A DNA stretch of 64,000 nucleotides, from NCBI RefSeq assembly GCF_030347965.1, contig NZ_JAQIBD010000001.1, positions 558,001 to 622,000 on the forward strand. Direction: 5' to 3'. Positions 27,722-37,918 of this stretch are shown here, one piece after another (the stretch's first letter is position 1; each line of letters begins with the position of its first letter). The DNA is from Sulfurovum zhangzhouensis (GTDB lineage Bacteria; Campylobacterota; Campylobacteria; Campylobacterales; Sulfurovaceae). The position numbers and the translations under genes are program-made. The notes under the pieces were generated by a model. That model saw only the letters and a list, made by a program, of their open reading frames with translations. It ran no database searches and was not told the origin of the DNA.

Positions 27722-29503
27722 TTATATTGTCTCTTTTAAATGCACTGCAAATTGCTCAGGCGGAACAAACCCTGTCAAACTTTTTTCCGGCAGGTAATTG
27801 TTGTTCTTATCAAAAAAGATGATATTCGGTGTACCGAATAACCCATACTCTTTGAGCATAGCTTTATCATCATCGGTATTAGCAGTCAAGTCAACCTTGA
27901 TGAAAGTAAAATGCTTAAGCTGCTCCTGTACTGCCGGATCAGGGAATGTAATCTCTTCAAGTTCTTTACATGCCGTACATGAGTCTTTTCCAAAATCAAC
28001 CACAACCGGCTTATCAGATGCAGCTATTTCAGCTTGTAATCTTGCAACACTATAGCCAAGATGTGAACTCTTCTCTTCTGTAACTACGGCAGCTGAAGAT
28101 GTGGATACTGTAGCCGATGTAAATTTCTCAAAAGGTCTTAACATCGAGTTTGCACCGCTAAGTGCTCCAATGAAAAGAGAAGCACCATAAAGCAGGAATA
28201 CCATAGCAAGAACTCTCAAGAGCTTCATAGCACCTTCACCTTGTTTGTTCTCAAAAACCCCCATGTAGATAGCCGTACCGATAAAGAGCAGTGCCCACAG
28301 CATCATCGTCGTACCCTCAGACAAAATACGAGAAAGCATAAAGATCGCCAGTGCAAGCATCATCACACCAAAGCTCTGTGAAACCCTGGTCATCCATCCG
28401 CCAGGACGCGGCATAAACTTACCGGCACCCAGTCCTACAAGCAATAGAGGCATACCCATACCCATGCTCATCACAAAGAGCGCAGCTCCACCAAGTAGAG
28501 CATCACCTGTATGTGAGATGAAAAGTACGGCACCAGAGATCGGTGCGGCTGTACATGGGCCAACGATCAATGCAGAAAGCGCACCCATGATCGCTGTTCC
28601 TAAAATACCTTTACCCTGTGCATTGTCACTTGCTTTACTTAATTTAGACTGGATAGAGGCAGGCAGTCCGATCTCATAATATCCAAAGAGTGAAAGTGCC
28701 AATGCGACAAATACACCTGCAAAAGTCGTCAATACCCAAGGGTTTTGCATTGCAGCCTGCAGGTCTGCACCCACAAGTCCTGCTACAAGCCCTACGATCG
28801 TATAGGTCATTGCCATCGCAAGCACATAGATGAATGAAATAAAGAAAGCTTTACCCATACTTGCTTTCTCCTCGGCTCCCTGTTGTGATACAATGATCGA
28901 AGAGAGGATAGGTATCATAGGGAAAATACACGGCGTAAGAGAGAGAAGAAGTCCAAAGATAAAAAATAAAAAGAGCACAAAGATAGAACTCTCGTTGATC
29001 AGGACATCTACGATTTTTGATGCATTACCCTCTTTAGAGAGTTTTGCAATTTTCTCCCACACACCAAGTTCTTTACCTTTAAATTGATAGCTTTTTATGA
29101 TAGGAGAATAACACAGCCCTGCATCAGAACATCCCTGGAACTCTACACTAAAGGTATAATCTCCAGAAATCTGTGAAGTGATCTTTTCTGTTGGAATAGC
29201 AATGGTGAGTACACCTTTATAGACCATCTCTCCATCCAATTCCTCAGCTTTAGACAGTTCAGGTTTAAGTACGATCTCCTTATCGCCTTTGGCCATGAAC
29301 TTTATTGTCTCTTTATAGATATGTATCTTATCAGCCATTGTAAGTGTCGTTACAATCTGCTCACCCTGTTGTACTGCTTCAACTTGAAATGCCTCTTCAG
29401 GAGACAAAAACTTCTGTTTTTTGAGTGCCGATTGAAAACCCCCGAACATCAAAGAACTAAAAAACACACTCAATAGGAGTAACTTTTTGACCATATTTAC
29501 CAT
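27722..29503 (-). CDS. dsbD: Thiol:disulfide interchange protein DsbD
   Basis: This membrane protein (593 aa from the chosen start) moves electrons from cytoplasmic thioredoxin to periplasmic thiol proteins. It has a signal peptide, an N-terminal periplasmic domain with the GCSDAGLCYSP cysteine pair, an eight-helix core with membrane cysteines in TPCIFPM and GPCTAAP, and a C-terminal thioredoxin domain with CTAC. The frame opens at 29521 (GTG), but AGAGAG precedes the ATG at 29503. In a cytochrome-rich organism it probably serves cytochrome c maturation. Confidence 0.93.
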   Translation of the reverse strand: MVNMVKKLLLLSVFFSSLMFGGFQSALKKQKFLSPEEAFQVEAVQQGEQIVTTLTMADKIHIYKETIKFMAKGDKEIVLKPELSKAEELDGEMVYKGVLTIAIPTEKITSQISGDYTFSVEFQGCSDAGLCYSPIIKSYQFKGKELGVWEKIAKLSKEGNASKIVDVLINESSIFVLFLFFIFGLLLSLTPCIFPMIPILSSIIVSQQGAEEKASMGKAFFISFIYVLAMAMTYTIVGLVAGLVGADLQAAMQNPWVLTTFAGVFVALALSLFGYYEIGLPASIQSKLSKASDNAQGKGILGTAIMGALSALIVGPCTAAPISGAVLFISHTGDALLGGAALFVMSMGMGMPLLLVGLGAGKFMPRPGGWMTRVSQSFGVMMLALAIFMLSRILSEGTTMMLWALLFIGTAIYMGVFENKQGEGAMKLLRVLAMVFLLYGASLFIGALSGANSMLRPFEKFTSATVSTSSAAVVTEEKSSHLGYSVARLQAEIAASDKPVVVDFGKDSCTACKELEEITFPDPAVQEQLKHFTFIKVDLTANTDDDKAMLKEYGLFGTPNIIFFDKNNNYLPEKSLTGFVPPEQFAVHLKETI

Positions 29504-29637
29504 TTTTTCTCTCTGGAACACAAATTTTTTACTATTCTATAGTACACTATGTGTATAAGGTGTGTAACCCTGCACATAAGATATTGCAGTGATTTTATCC
29601 AAAATTGAATTTAACATAGCTCAAAGAAGGTTGAATA

Positions 29638-31572
29638 ATGGCAAATCATCTCGAAAATGAATACTCTCCTTACCTGCAACAACATGCCAAGAACCCCGTA
29701 GATTGGTATCCTTGGGGAGAGGAAGCTTTTCAAAAAGCAGAGAAAGAAAATAAACCGATTTTTCTTTCCATCGGGTATAGTTCCTGTCATTGGTGTCACG
29801 TAATGGAGAGAGAGTCATTTGAAGATGAAGCTACAGCCAAGATACTCAATACATACTTCATCTCTATCAAAGTGGATAGAGAGGAACGTCCTGATATCGA
29901 CAAACATTTCCAAGAAGTTTATCAACTCATGAACGGACGTCCAGGAGGATGGCCCACCTCGATCTTCCTTACACAGGACCTTAAACCTTTCTACTCTGCA
30001 ACCTATATACCTGATGAACCGAAATATGGGATGATGAGCTTCAGTTCACTTCTGGAAGTCATCGCCGAAAAATATCAAAAAGAAAAGAATCTACTTACAG
30101 AAAAAGCCAATGAGATACTTGGATTCATAAGCTCACGCAAAGATAAGATTCAAGCTACACGTTTAGATGAGAGTATCACTGCTCGTTTTATCGATCAGGC
30201 AAAACAACTCTTTGACCATAAAGATGGAGGATTCAATAAATCACCGAAGTTTCCGCAAACTTCACTGCTTAAACTTTTACTTGACCTGCACCGTATCACC
30301 GGAGATGAAGAAGCGCTGAATATGGCTAAACATTCATTGGTCTCAATGGCTAAAGGTGGTCTTAGAGATCTTGTAGACGGTGGATTTTGCCGATATAGTA
30401 CTGATGATAAATGGTTGGTACCGCATTTTGAGAAGATGACCTATGATAATGCCCTGCTTAGTGAGCTCTATCTCAAAGCCTACCATACAATCGGTGAAGC
30501 GTTTTACAAAAGAGTAGCCTTTGAAACCTTGGATTTTATGCTCGAAAAAATGAGTGAAAATGCCCTGTTTTACTCAGCGAGTGATGCCGATACCGAAGGT
30601 GAAGAGGGCAAATATTTTGTCTACACTTATGATAAAGCCATCAAATCTTTTACAAAAGCAGGTATCCCGGAAAAAGTACATGATGCACTTGCAACTGCAC
30701 TGCATATTACAAAAGAGGGTAACTTCGAAGGCAAAAACATTATCCACGTGGATGAGCCGGTCCATATCGATATTCCATACTATACTGAAGCGATTGCAGC
30801 GCTTAAAAAACGTAGAGATGAAAAGCATGTATATCCGTTTGTCGATAAAAAGATTCTGGTTTCATGGAATGCCATGATGATCAAAGCCCTCTTTCAAGCC
30901 GGACGTGTTGAACCACGATACTTGGAACATGCAAAAATATCCCTAGACACACTGTTAGAGAATATGTATATCCACTCTCAGCTCTTTCACTCTACATTGA
31001 TAGGGAAAGAACCAAAGATCCATGCATTCTTAGAAGACTATGCTTACCTGGCAGATGCACTGATCGAGGCTTATGAAAGCACGCTTGATGAAATGTATCT
31101 TATGACTGCCACAAAGCTTGCAAACAATGCTATCGAGAAGTACTACAACAACGGATTGTGGAAATTCTCACGTGGAGAGTTTGAAACAAGTGCAGATATT
31201 TATGACAGTTCTTATCCTTCTGCTCTGGCTGTCATGCTCAACGTGCTGCACTCACTCTCTTCTCTTGTAGACACTGTCTACAAGAAATTTGTTTTCAAGT
31301 CACTGGAGATACACTCCTATGATATTATGCGTCAGCCTATCTCTTCTCCTCTCATGAGTTCAATGGTAGTACGCTACCTCAAAGATGACATCATCATAAA
31401 AGCTAAAGAAAATATGCTTCTGGAAAACTGTTCTAGTCTGGATAGTATTATCTATCCTTTCACCTATTTGAAAAACGATACGAATGAAGGATTTATGATT
31501 TGTAATTCCAGCAGCTGTTTTGGACATGAGAAAAACTTCAATGGTTTAGTAGAATATTTAAATCAGAGATAG
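29638..31572 (+). CDS. Thioredoxin-domain protein, SPATA20/YyaL (DUF255) family
   Basis: This 644-residue protein has an N-terminal thioredoxin-like DUF255 domain (about 1-165; [15 protein letters not shown] and CHWC at 50-53), then an alpha/alpha-barrel region resembling glycosidase/epimerase folds ([12 protein letters not shown]). It lacks a signal peptide, so it is cytoplasmic. The in vivo substrate is unknown. It is divergent from dsbD. Confidence 0.88.
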   Translation: MANHLENEYSPYLQQHAKNPVDWYPWGEEAFQKAEKENKPIFLSIGYSSCHWCHVMERESFEDEATAKILNTYFISIKVDREERPDIDKHFQEVYQLMNGRPGGWPTSIFLTQDLKPFYSATYIPDEPKYGMMSFSSLLEVIAEKYQKEKNLLTEKANEILGFISSRKDKIQATRLDESITARFIDQAKQLFDHKDGGFNKSPKFPQTSLLKLLLDLHRITGDEEALNMAKHSLVSMAKGGLRDLVDGGFCRYSTDDKWLVPHFEKMTYDNALLSELYLKAYHTIGEAFYKRVAFETLDFMLEKMSENALFYSASDADTEGEEGKYFVYTYDKAIKSFTKAGIPEKVHDALATALHITKEGNFEGKNIIHVDEPVHIDIPYYTEAIAALKKRRDEKHVYPFVDKKILVSWNAMMIKALFQAGRVEPRYLEHAKISLDTLLENMYIHSQLFHSTLIGKEPKIHAFLEDYAYLADALIEAYESTLDEMYLMTATKLANNAIEKYYNNGLWKFSRGEFETSADIYDSSYPSALAVMLNVLHSLSSLVDTVYKKFVFKSLEIHSYDIMRQPISSPLMSSMVVRYLKDDIIIKAKENMLLENCSSLDSIIYPFTYLKNDTNEGFMICNSSSCFGHEKNFNGLVEYLNQR

Positions 31573-31640
31573 TTTGGATGGGTACACACAGATACCACAT
31601 TGTAATACTATACTATTGCTATATTTAAAAGGAGTAGACT

Positions 31641-31853
31641 ATGAAATGCAATATAGGAAAAATTGACCGGATAATTAGAATAGTATTGGGAGTTGTATTA
31701 CTTGGAGCAGGATTAATGAAGGGTTGGATTATCGCTGATATCCTTGGTGTTGCTTTACTTCTCACTGCCGCAATTGGATGGTGTCCTCCCTATGCACTGC
31801 TTGGTATTGATACAGGCTGTAAAGTTGGAGAAGATCAGCCAAAAGAAGACTAA
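31641..31853 (+). CDS. DUF2892 small membrane protein
   Basis: This 70-residue protein starts MKCNIGKIDRIIRIVLG, the DUF2892 (YgaP-type) signature, with two membrane helices and a C-terminal GWCPPYALLGIDTGC cysteine pair. An AAGGAG precedes the ATG at a good distance. Its function is uncertain; it is often linked to rhodanese/sulfur proteins. Confidence 0.85.
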   Translation: MKCNIGKIDRIIRIVLGVVLLGAGLMKGWIIADILGVALLLTAAIGWCPPYALLGIDTGCKVGEDQPKED

Positions 31854-31931
31854 ACAATAACCTATGAATGGTTGAGTGAGAAAAAGTCCATATTAGGTTT
31901 ATATTAAATCTTTACCATGGGTTATAAAAGA

Positions 31932-31944
31932 TATAATTATACCC
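31932..31944 (+). promoter_or_regulatory. TATAAT -10 box seven bases from an ATG (leaderless promoter)
   Basis: TATAAT at 31932-31937 lies seven bases from the DUF1538 ATG. There is no Shine-Dalgarno in between, so a leaderless transcript is predicted. Confidence 0.5.
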
Positions 31945-33465
31945 ATGATAAAAGAAAGTTTGAAAATATTCGGCGGAGATCTGAAAAACTCATTTAAAGA
32001 TCTCGTGCCCATCATTCTTGTTGTTGCTTTTTTCCAGATAGTAATCATTAGTACAATACCTGAAAACCTATTATCTATTGTTATCGGATTGACGATTGTG
32101 GCAGTAGGATTAGCGCTTTTCATACGGGGATTGGAACTGGGGATCTTCCCTATAGGTGAAAATCTTGCTACTGATTTTGCAAAAAAAGGTTCTGTCTTCT
32201 GGCTGCTTTTATTCGCTTTTACGATCGGTTTTTCAACCACTGTTGCAGAACCTGCCCTTATTGCCATAGCAGATAAGGCTGCTTCTATCAGTGCAGGAAA
32301 AGTTGATGCTTTTTTTCTGCGTATGACCGTTGCACTTTCTGTAGGATTTGCCATTGCTCTGGGGACACTTCGCATATTGCTAGGGCATCCGATTCATTAC
32401 TATATCATCACCGGGTATGTTCTTGTTGTTGCGGTTACTTTTTTTGCACCTCCGGAGATTATCGGACTTGCTTATGACAGTGGAGGTGTAACAACTTCTA
32501 CGGTGACAGTTCCATTGGTAGCCGCACTGGGGATTGGTCTTGCTTCAAGTATCAAAGGTCGTAATCCTGTGATAGATGGGTTTGGTCTTATCGCCTTTGC
32601 ATCATTGACTCCTATGATATTTGTACAGGTTTATGGGATCATTGTTTACGCAATGGCTGAGGCTGCGCCTGCAGCTGTAGTAAGCATAAAAACTATGGCA
32701 GAGGGAACTCAGGCTACAGCAGTGGCTTATCAGTTTAGCCTTATAGAAACGCTTCTAGACTTGGTAGGAGTCATTAAGGATGTTGCCCCTATACTGGCTG
32801 TGATCTTTTTCTTTCAGTATATAATTATCAAGAAACCGGTGGTATATTTGCATAAGATTATTACCGGGATCATCATGGTGATCTTGGGGCTTTATGCTTT
32901 TATTGTTGGATTGGAGATGGGTCTTTTCCCTATTGGAGAGACTATTGCATTCCAATTGACTGCTATGAAAAATAATTTGCTGATCTATCTTTTTGCTTTT
33001 TTGATTGGTTTTTCTACAACTATGGCTGAACCTTCATTGTTAGCCATTGCCATCAAAGCCGAAGAGATCAGCAGCGGAAGTATCAAACAGATGGTTTTAC
33101 GTATTGCGGTTGCTATAGGGGTAGCAGTTGGTATTGCACTGGGTGCATACCGTATCGTCGTAGGAGATCCTATCCATTACTATATTATTGTTGGATACAT
33201 TTTTGTGATTATAATGACACAGTTTGCCCCACGTTATATCATTCCTATTGCCTATGACAGTGGAGGGGTTACAACTTCTACAGTAACCGTACCGCTTGTT
33301 GCGGCACTAGGTCTGGGATTGGCTGAAAATATAGAAGGAAGAAATCCGCTTATTGATGGGTTCGGACTGATTGCATTTGCATCACTCTTCCCGATGATCA
33401 CAGTGATGGGTTATGGTATCATAGCACATTACATACAACCTAAAGCAGAAGGAGAAAAAGTATGA
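31945..33465 (+). CDS. DUF1538 duplicated membrane protein, putative transporter
   Basis: This 506-residue polytopic protein is built from two homologous halves (about 1-245 and 265-500). Both contain near-identical elements: an [26 protein letters not shown] helix end, [29 protein letters not shown] and [13 protein letters not shown]. The architecture is that of an internal-repeat transporter or channel, substrate unknown. It overlaps the PII-like gene by four bases, which suggests a signal-gated transport system. Confidence 0.8.
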   Translation: MIKESLKIFGGDLKNSFKDLVPIILVVAFFQIVIISTIPENLLSIVIGLTIVAVGLALFIRGLELGIFPIGENLATDFAKKGSVFWLLLFAFTIGFSTTVAEPALIAIADKAASISAGKVDAFFLRMTVALSVGFAIALGTLRILLGHPIHYYIITGYVLVVAVTFFAPPEIIGLAYDSGGVTTSTVTVPLVAALGIGLASSIKGRNPVIDGFGLIAFASLTPMIFVQVYGIIVYAMAEAAPAAVVSIKTMAEGTQATAVAYQFSLIETLLDLVGVIKDVAPILAVIFFFQYIIIKKPVVYLHKIITGIIMVILGLYAFIVGLEMGLFPIGETIAFQLTAMKNNLLIYLFAFLIGFSTTMAEPSLLAIAIKAEEISSGSIKQMVLRIAVAIGVAVGIALGAYRIVVGDPIHYYIIVGYIFVIIMTQFAPRYIIPIAYDSGGVTTSTVTVPLVAALGLGLAENIEGRNPLIDGFGLIAFASLFPMITVMGYGIIAHYIQPKAEGEKV

Positions 33466-33827
33466 AATTCAGCGCGTTGATTACGGTCATTCAAGACAAA
33501 GATGAAGAAAGAGCAATCGAAGTGGCCAAAGATTCAGGCGCAGGCTCTGTGACGATCCTGCATGGGAAGAACATAGGCCTCAAAGAAAAAAAGGTTTTCT
33601 TTGGCCTCACGCTTGAGGAGAATGTCTCCGTCCTGCTCTTTGTCCTTCCTAGAAAACTCACCATGAAAGTAATGCGTGCATTAAGAGAAGAGTTCGATCT
33701 GGATAACCCGGATAACTCAGGGATGGCATTCACACTGCCGCTTACCCATGTTGCCGGTCTGGATACAGATGAGTTACACCAATTTGAAGACAACATAAAA
33801 ACTATGTTAGGAGGAATTCAATGTTAA
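33462..33827 (+). CDS. PII-like nitrogen-regulator-fold protein
   Basis: This 121-residue protein has the ferredoxin-like PII pattern: an N-terminal [15 protein letters not shown] strand-helix, a short T-loop-like segment (HGKNIG) and a TLPLTHVAG strand. It is shorter in the T loop than classical GlnB and lacks its uridylylated-Tyr context. Together with the DUF1538 gene and the CBS gene it forms an overlapping trio; it probably senses a nucleotide to gate the transporter. Confidence 0.7.
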   Translation: MKFSALITVIQDKDEERAIEVAKDSGAGSVTILHGKNIGLKEKKVFFGLTLEENVSVLLFVLPRKLTMKVMRALREEFDLDNPDNSGMAFTLPLTHVAGLDTDELHQFEDNIKTMLGGIQC

Positions 33828-34213
33828 CCAAAGATATCATGACACCCGCAGAAAATTTGATCAAGATCTCACCTATGGCAACAGTGAGAGAAGCTCTAAG
33901 GATGATGAAAGAACACAAGGTACGTTCTGTAATCGTAGAGAAAACATCACCACACGGTGCATACGGTCTTGTCACATTTAAAAATATTCTCCAGAGTATT
34001 GTCGCTGAAGATGGTGATATCGATCTACTTAATGTCTATGATATTGCTGCAACCCCAGCATTTGCAGTCTCATCACAGCTTGATGTCAAATATGCTGCCA
34101 GAATGATGGTACAGCATTCCATCAAACGTATGCTTGTTACAGACAATAATGAACTGCTTGGTATTATAACAATGACAGATATCATCAGTATCTTGATGAA
34201 TAGCGTAGAGTAA
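33821..34213 (+). CDS. CBS-domain pair protein
   Basis: This 130-residue protein consists of two CBS domains (MTPAENLIKISPMATVREALRMM and a second repeat ending LLGIITMTDIISIL). Such pairs bind adenosyl nucleotides. It overlaps the PII-like gene by seven bases and its end overlaps the convergent histidine kinase gene. It likely senses energy charge for the DUF1538 protein. Confidence 0.85.
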   Translation: MLTKDIMTPAENLIKISPMATVREALRMMKEHKVRSVIVEKTSPHGAYGLVTFKNILQSIVAEDGDIDLLNVYDIAATPAFAVSSQLDVKYAARMMVQHSIKRMLVTDNNELLGIITMTDIISILMNSVE

Positions 34214-35417
34214 AGTCACTTCTATCCCTTGGAAAAGTAAGGATGAAGGTACTCCCTTCTCCTTCTTTGGATATAAGGTCTATCCTAATTCCGTATCTTC
34301 TGCAGATATCTAGAACAATATTCAAACCAATACCAAATCCTCCCCGCTCCTTATTGGCTCTTTCATAACGCTTGAAGATATCTGCTTGTACATGATGAGG
34401 CATACCGATCCCTGTATCCTGTACCTTGAGTACTCTATCTTTGAGTGAAACCATAATGCTATCACCCACATCAGAATATTTAATCGCATTAGAGAGTAAA
34501 TTATCGATCAATCTTTCAGCTGAACGTTTAGATATCATCATTCTAAAAGGCTCTATATCTGTTTTCATTTTTAATCGTTTTGCCTCGATAAGTTCTTTCA
34601 TCATTTCGATACGTTCATTCACTACTATTTCTAAATCAACAAAATCATCCGGCTCCTCTATACCCTCTAACCTATAGGTTAAAGAGCTGTACATCATACT
34701 TAGTCTTTGTGCACTGGCTCTGAGCCTTGCTAACTTTTTCTCCTCTACATTTTTAAGAGACTGTATCGTCATTAAGATTGCAGAGATAGGCGTATTGAGT
34801 TCATGCGTTGTATCAGAGATAAAACGGTCAAGAGATTCGATCTGCTCACGTACAGGCTGTAAAAAAAGCCTTCCCAGGAAATACCCAACTATACCCATAA
34901 GAATAAAGGATAATACCAGGTAGGAGATTATACGTATACGTAGTGCTTGCAGGTTTTTGGTCAATTCACTTTCTCTCAGAACGATATACCGTACACCAAG
35001 ATGCTCACTGTAGTCCTCCACAATAGCAAAGCAACTATGCCCCTCAATAAAAAATGCTTTACCAAATTGTTTAAAATTTTCAATTTGTGTATAGATAGGT
35101 TCACGATCGCTGTCATAGTATCCTACATCAAAGCGGCACAAGTCAAGCTTCTCTAGATATTCAACGATATCCGATTCAACCATATTCTCTGTCGTTTTCA
35201 TCGCTTTCATTACGATCTCTGAAGAGAGCATACGTCCTTGATACATCATCTCAAACTTTATTGCATTAAGCATCGATGAACGGTTATTTTCAAAAAATAG
35301 ATAACCAATAATCGCAAGCAGAACAAATACTGATCCTAAATAAAGTGCCAAAAAGCGAACGAGAGAGCTACGCTCATACGATGTTAAAACGATATCCCTC
35401 TCCTTTGATATTATCAA
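34185..35417 (-). CDS. Sensor histidine kinase (ArsS-like)
   Basis: This 410-residue membrane kinase has an N-terminal helix (about 22-43), a periplasmic sensor region (about 45-158), a second helix (about 162-183), the H box with H205 (SDTTHELNTP), and a C-terminal HATPase with N (LLSNAIKYS), G1 (DTGIGM) and G2 (GFGIGLNI) boxes. It overlaps the response-regulator gene by 44 bases. The start at 35417 is TTG with a weak upstream purine run; no better in-frame start is visible nearby. The cognate regulator is the adjacent gene. Confidence 0.85.
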   Translation of the reverse strand: MIISKERDIVLTSYERSSLVRFLALYLGSVFVLLAIIGYLFFENNRSSMLNAIKFEMMYQGRMLSSEIVMKAMKTTENMVESDIVEYLEKLDLCRFDVGYYDSDREPIYTQIENFKQFGKAFFIEGHSCFAIVEDYSEHLGVRYIVLRESELTKNLQALRIRIISYLVLSFILMGIVGYFLGRLFLQPVREQIESLDRFISDTTHELNTPISAILMTIQSLKNVEEKKLARLRASAQRLSMMYSSLTYRLEGIEEPDDFVDLEIVVNERIEMMKELIEAKRLKMKTDIEPFRMMISKRSAERLIDNLLSNAIKYSDVGDSIMVSLKDRVLKVQDTGIGMPHHVQADIFKRYERANKERGGFGIGLNIVLDICRRYGIRIDLISKEGEGSTFILTFPRDRSDFTLRYSSRY

Positions 35418-36036
35418 AATACTCTTTACTGCGACTCAAAAGCTTACGCAAGTTTTTTATATAGGTACGGATCGTAGCATGCGTAGGAATATGTTCCTCA
35501 TCCCACACATTCTCTATGATCTCATCACAGGAAATAATCTTACCGCTGTTTCTAATAAAATATTCTAAAACCTGTGCTTCTTTCTGTCTCATCTCTATAA
35601 TTTCATCACCTATGATCACCTGATGAGCTTTAGGAATAAATTTTATTCCATCAAACTCTATCTCATCCTGCAGACGGTAGAGTTTGATGATATGTGTAAT
35701 ACGCGCATCAAGTTCCTCCAATTCAAAAGGCTTTTTGAGGTAATCATCCGCCCCCAACGAAAATCCTTTTTTAAGATCTTCTACACCGGCAAGTGAAGTA
35801 ATATAGATCGTCGGTGTGGTATTACCTATATCTCTGAGGTAGGCAAGTATCTCAAATCCGTCTATGTTCGGTACATTGACATCAAGCAATAAAAGATCAT
35901 ATCTGCCTTCCCCTATCGCATCAAGTGCTTTCTCACCATCATAAAAACTTTCAACGCCATATCCCTTTTCAACTAAAAACTCTTCTATAATCTCTTGGAG
36001 TATGACATCATCTTCAAGCAACAGTATTTTCATCAC
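35374..36036 (-). CDS. OmpR-family response regulator
   Basis: This 220-residue regulator has a receiver domain with acidic D9/D10 and phosphoacceptor D52 (LLLLDVNVPNIDG), the conserved lysine in DDYLKKPFE, and a C-terminal winged helix ending in a GEGYRFNIV motif. It precedes and overlaps the kinase gene. The pair resembles the ArsRS acid-response system of Helicobacter; that target assignment is inferred. Confidence 0.88.
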   Translation of the reverse strand: MMKILLLEDDVILQEIIEEFLVEKGYGVESFYDGEKALDAIGEGRYDLLLLDVNVPNIDGFEILAYLRDIGNTTPTIYITSLAGVEDLKKGFSLGADDYLKKPFELEELDARITHIIKLYRLQDEIEFDGIKFIPKAHQVIIGDEIIEMRQKEAQVLEYFIRNSGKIISCDEIIENVWDEEHIPTHATIRTYIKNLRKLLSRSKEYFDNIKGEGYRFNIV

Positions 36037-36105
36037 TCTTCTTTACTTTGGAATAATTTATTGTACCATAGCAAATGTGCAATAGAGTACACAAACTATT
36101 TTAGT

Positions 36106-36117
36106 TATAATGCCGCT
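36106..36117 (+). promoter_or_regulatory. TATAAT -10 box six bases from an ATG (leaderless promoter)
   Basis: TATAAT at 36106-36111 lies six bases from the lipoprotein ATG (36118), with no Shine-Dalgarno between. It is the third such arrangement in this window. Confidence 0.5.
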
Positions 36118-36285
36118 ATGAAAAAATTAGCCTTAATGATATATATAACTCTTTTATTTTTATCGGGATGTACCCAGGTAGTAACTGCACCAGTCTATGT
36201 TGCAGGTGCAGCTGTCAGCACAACAATTGATGTAGCAGGTGCCACAGTCGATGCCGTTTCAGATGATGAGGATGAAAAAAACTAA
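36118..36285 (+). CDS. Small lipoprotein
   Basis: This 55-residue lipoprotein precursor starts MKKLALMIYITLLFLSGC, ending in an LSGC lipobox, so Cys18 is the lipidated residue. The rest is rich in Val/Ala/Thr with an acidic tail (SDDEDEKN). The upstream frame to 35995 is open, but the lipobox distance and the TATAAT position fix the start at 36118. Role unknown. Confidence 0.75.
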   Translation: MKKLALMIYITLLFLSGCTQVVTAPVYVAGAAVSTTIDVAGATVDAVSDDEDEKN

Positions 36286-36346
36286 CGTTTATTCCATGCC
36301 CCTCTTCTCTTTCCCATTTTAGTTAGATGTAGTTGGGCACAAAGTA

Positions 36347-36637
36347 TTATGCGCCGCCCCCACCAGTATCAGCTCCCAATTCATCATGAAGATGATATCC
36401 CGTATCACTCTGTTCACATACTTTTTTTGCTTCCTGTAAAGCAGCAATAAGCTCATCAATTTTAGCTATTGGGATATGAACAATCCATTCAGGATCTGAA
36501 TCATCCAAAGAAATACCAATACTTGTCACCGGTGTACTGAATTCACCATATGGTTCATTGATATTAACTATTGTGATCTTTCCATCATTTGTATGGGGAA
36601 GTTTGATTGTTTTAATAAGAGTTGTTGTTTTCGACAT
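36347..36637 (-). CDS. Small conserved protein, paralogue of the gene at 7621-7851
   Basis: This 96-residue protein shares the GKIT…EPYG…SIGISL…W.VH.P…ID..I.ALQ.AK pattern with the 76-residue product at 7621-7851 and carries an extra C-terminal tail ending in a Gly-rich GADTGGGGA. The tail has a His pair (GYHLHD) that could bind metal. No membrane segments. Family not recognised. Confidence 0.7.
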   Translation of the reverse strand: MSKTTTLIKTIKLPHTNDGKITIVNINEPYGEFSTPVTSIGISLDDSDPEWIVHIPIAKIDELIAALQEAKKVCEQSDTGYHLHDELGADTGGGGA

Positions 36638-36791
36638 AGCACTTTCCTTTCTTCTGATAATTGCTTCATCAAAGAAGTACTCTATTTCATTTTATACAAA
36701 AATATCAATCAATGTCAAATATGTAGAAAAGATATCTTTTTCTTTCCTCTTCCCACGTAGTACATCGAGGGAATGAAAAGGCTATCGGTTT

Positions 36792-37091
36792 CTATGCCCC
36801 TTTAGCATTCCTAAACTCAGCGATCTCACTCTCAACCATTCCATCGATCATACGAACATAGAGATCATTGATAAGATTTGGTGAAAGATCCAATTCAATT
36901 GCCTGAGCTCTGACTCTGGAAATCACATCATTGATTCTGTCTTGCGCTTTTACTTCATCAATAGATGTCTTAAAATGTGCAATTTGTTTGATATACTCAT
37001 TGCGTTGGGCGATCAGTTTAACGATCTCTTCATCTACTTTATCAATCGCGTCTCTTGCTTCAGCAAGCGTCGAACATTTTTTTGTTTCCAT
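36792..37091 (-). CDS. Chorismate mutase (AroQ class)
   Basis: This 99-residue all-helical AroQ-fold protein has the pattern ARDAIDKVDEEIVKLIAQRNEYIKQIAHFK and an R-I-x-x-V helix later, which matches chorismate mutase and isochorismate-pyruvate lyase. It makes prephenate for Phe/Tyr synthesis most likely; the lyase activity cannot be excluded. It is a monofunctional form, not fused to prephenate dehydratase. Confidence 0.75.
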   Translation of the reverse strand: METKKCSTLAEARDAIDKVDEEIVKLIAQRNEYIKQIAHFKTSIDEVKAQDRINDVISRVRAQAIELDLSPNLINDLYVRMIDGMVESEIAEFRNAKGA

Positions 37092-37162
37092 AAAACTATC
37101 CTACATGAAATTATGTTGATCTATTATAGCAGAATAGTCGGTAAAAATAGCGTTTTCAATGA

Positions 37163-37780
37163 TCAATGATTTTTTCTGGCAATGACTAAACGAACCACAT
37201 CAAAAAAATAATTTTCAACTGACTCTACTTGAAAACCCATATTTTCAATCGATTTTTGTGTCTCTCTTAACATTGAGGTACCGAGTAATCTAGTTGAAAA
37301 AAAGTTCATGATAAAAAGGAAAATATTAATCACATGATATCTACTCTTCATGTGTTCAAGAAAGATAGCTTTTCCACCAGGCTTAAGAACTCTCATAATC
37401 TCCTTTAGACCTTCTTGCGGATCAGACACTGTACAGAAAACAAAAGTACTTATAACAAAATCAAAAGAATTATCTTTAAAATCCATTTTCTCTACATCCA
37501 TTTGCAAGAGTTTGAGACTATCCCATCGCAAGTTGTTTTTCTTTTTTTGTGCGACTTCAAGCATACCTTCACTAAAATCAATAGCAGTCAACTCTACACT
37601 CTTTCTGTCATAGTAAGGAAAGTTTTTACCTGTTCCTGCACCTACTTCCAATACTTTACCTTTTGCTAAAGCAACAGCTTTTTTACGTAGCTTCTTAAAG
37701 AGGATTTGTTCTACCGGCCATTCGAAGATATCATAAATTTTGGAAATACTTGAATACTTTTTTGCTGTCTCACTCGACAT
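37163..37780 (-). CDS. SAM-dependent methyltransferase, UbiE-like
   Basis: This 205-residue class I methyltransferase has motif I VLEVGAGTGKNFPYY, a DFSEGMLEVAQ segment and FDFVISTFVFCTV with a post-motif KEIMRVLKPGGKAIFLEH. Substrate unknown; the FLEHMKS end is common in small UbiE/COQ5-like lipid or quinone methyltransferases. Monocistronic. Confidence 0.85.
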   Translation of the reverse strand: MSSETAKKYSSISKIYDIFEWPVEQILFKKLRKKAVALAKGKVLEVGAGTGKNFPYYDRKSVELTAIDFSEGMLEVAQKKKNNLRWDSLKLLQMDVEKMDFKDNSFDFVISTFVFCTVSDPQEGLKEIMRVLKPGGKAIFLEHMKSRYHVINIFLFIMNFFSTRLLGTSMLRETQKSIENMGFQVESVENYFFDVVRLVIARKNH

Positions 37781-37868
37781 AAAATACCTCCATGCTGGTA
37801 CGCATACTTACTCAATTATACAATAAAATAAAGTAATGGATTTATAAGAAAATTTATATAGGAAAGAT

Positions 37869-37890
37869 GACCTCCAAAAAGGTGGAGGTC
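37869..37890. terminator. Hairpin in the dnaK-methyltransferase gap
   Basis: A perfect 8-bp stem (GACCTCCA/TGGAGGTC) lies between the dnaK end and the methyltransferase start. It could end the grpE-dnaK message. There is no long T run. Confidence 0.5.
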
Positions 37891-37918
37891 AAGATAGTTT
37901 ATGAAATAATCGAAGGAT

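Noticed and set aside
34185-35417. Frameshift between response regulator and kinase
   Set aside because: Each frame has a complete domain set; the 44-base overlap with a TTG start is compatible with translational coupling.
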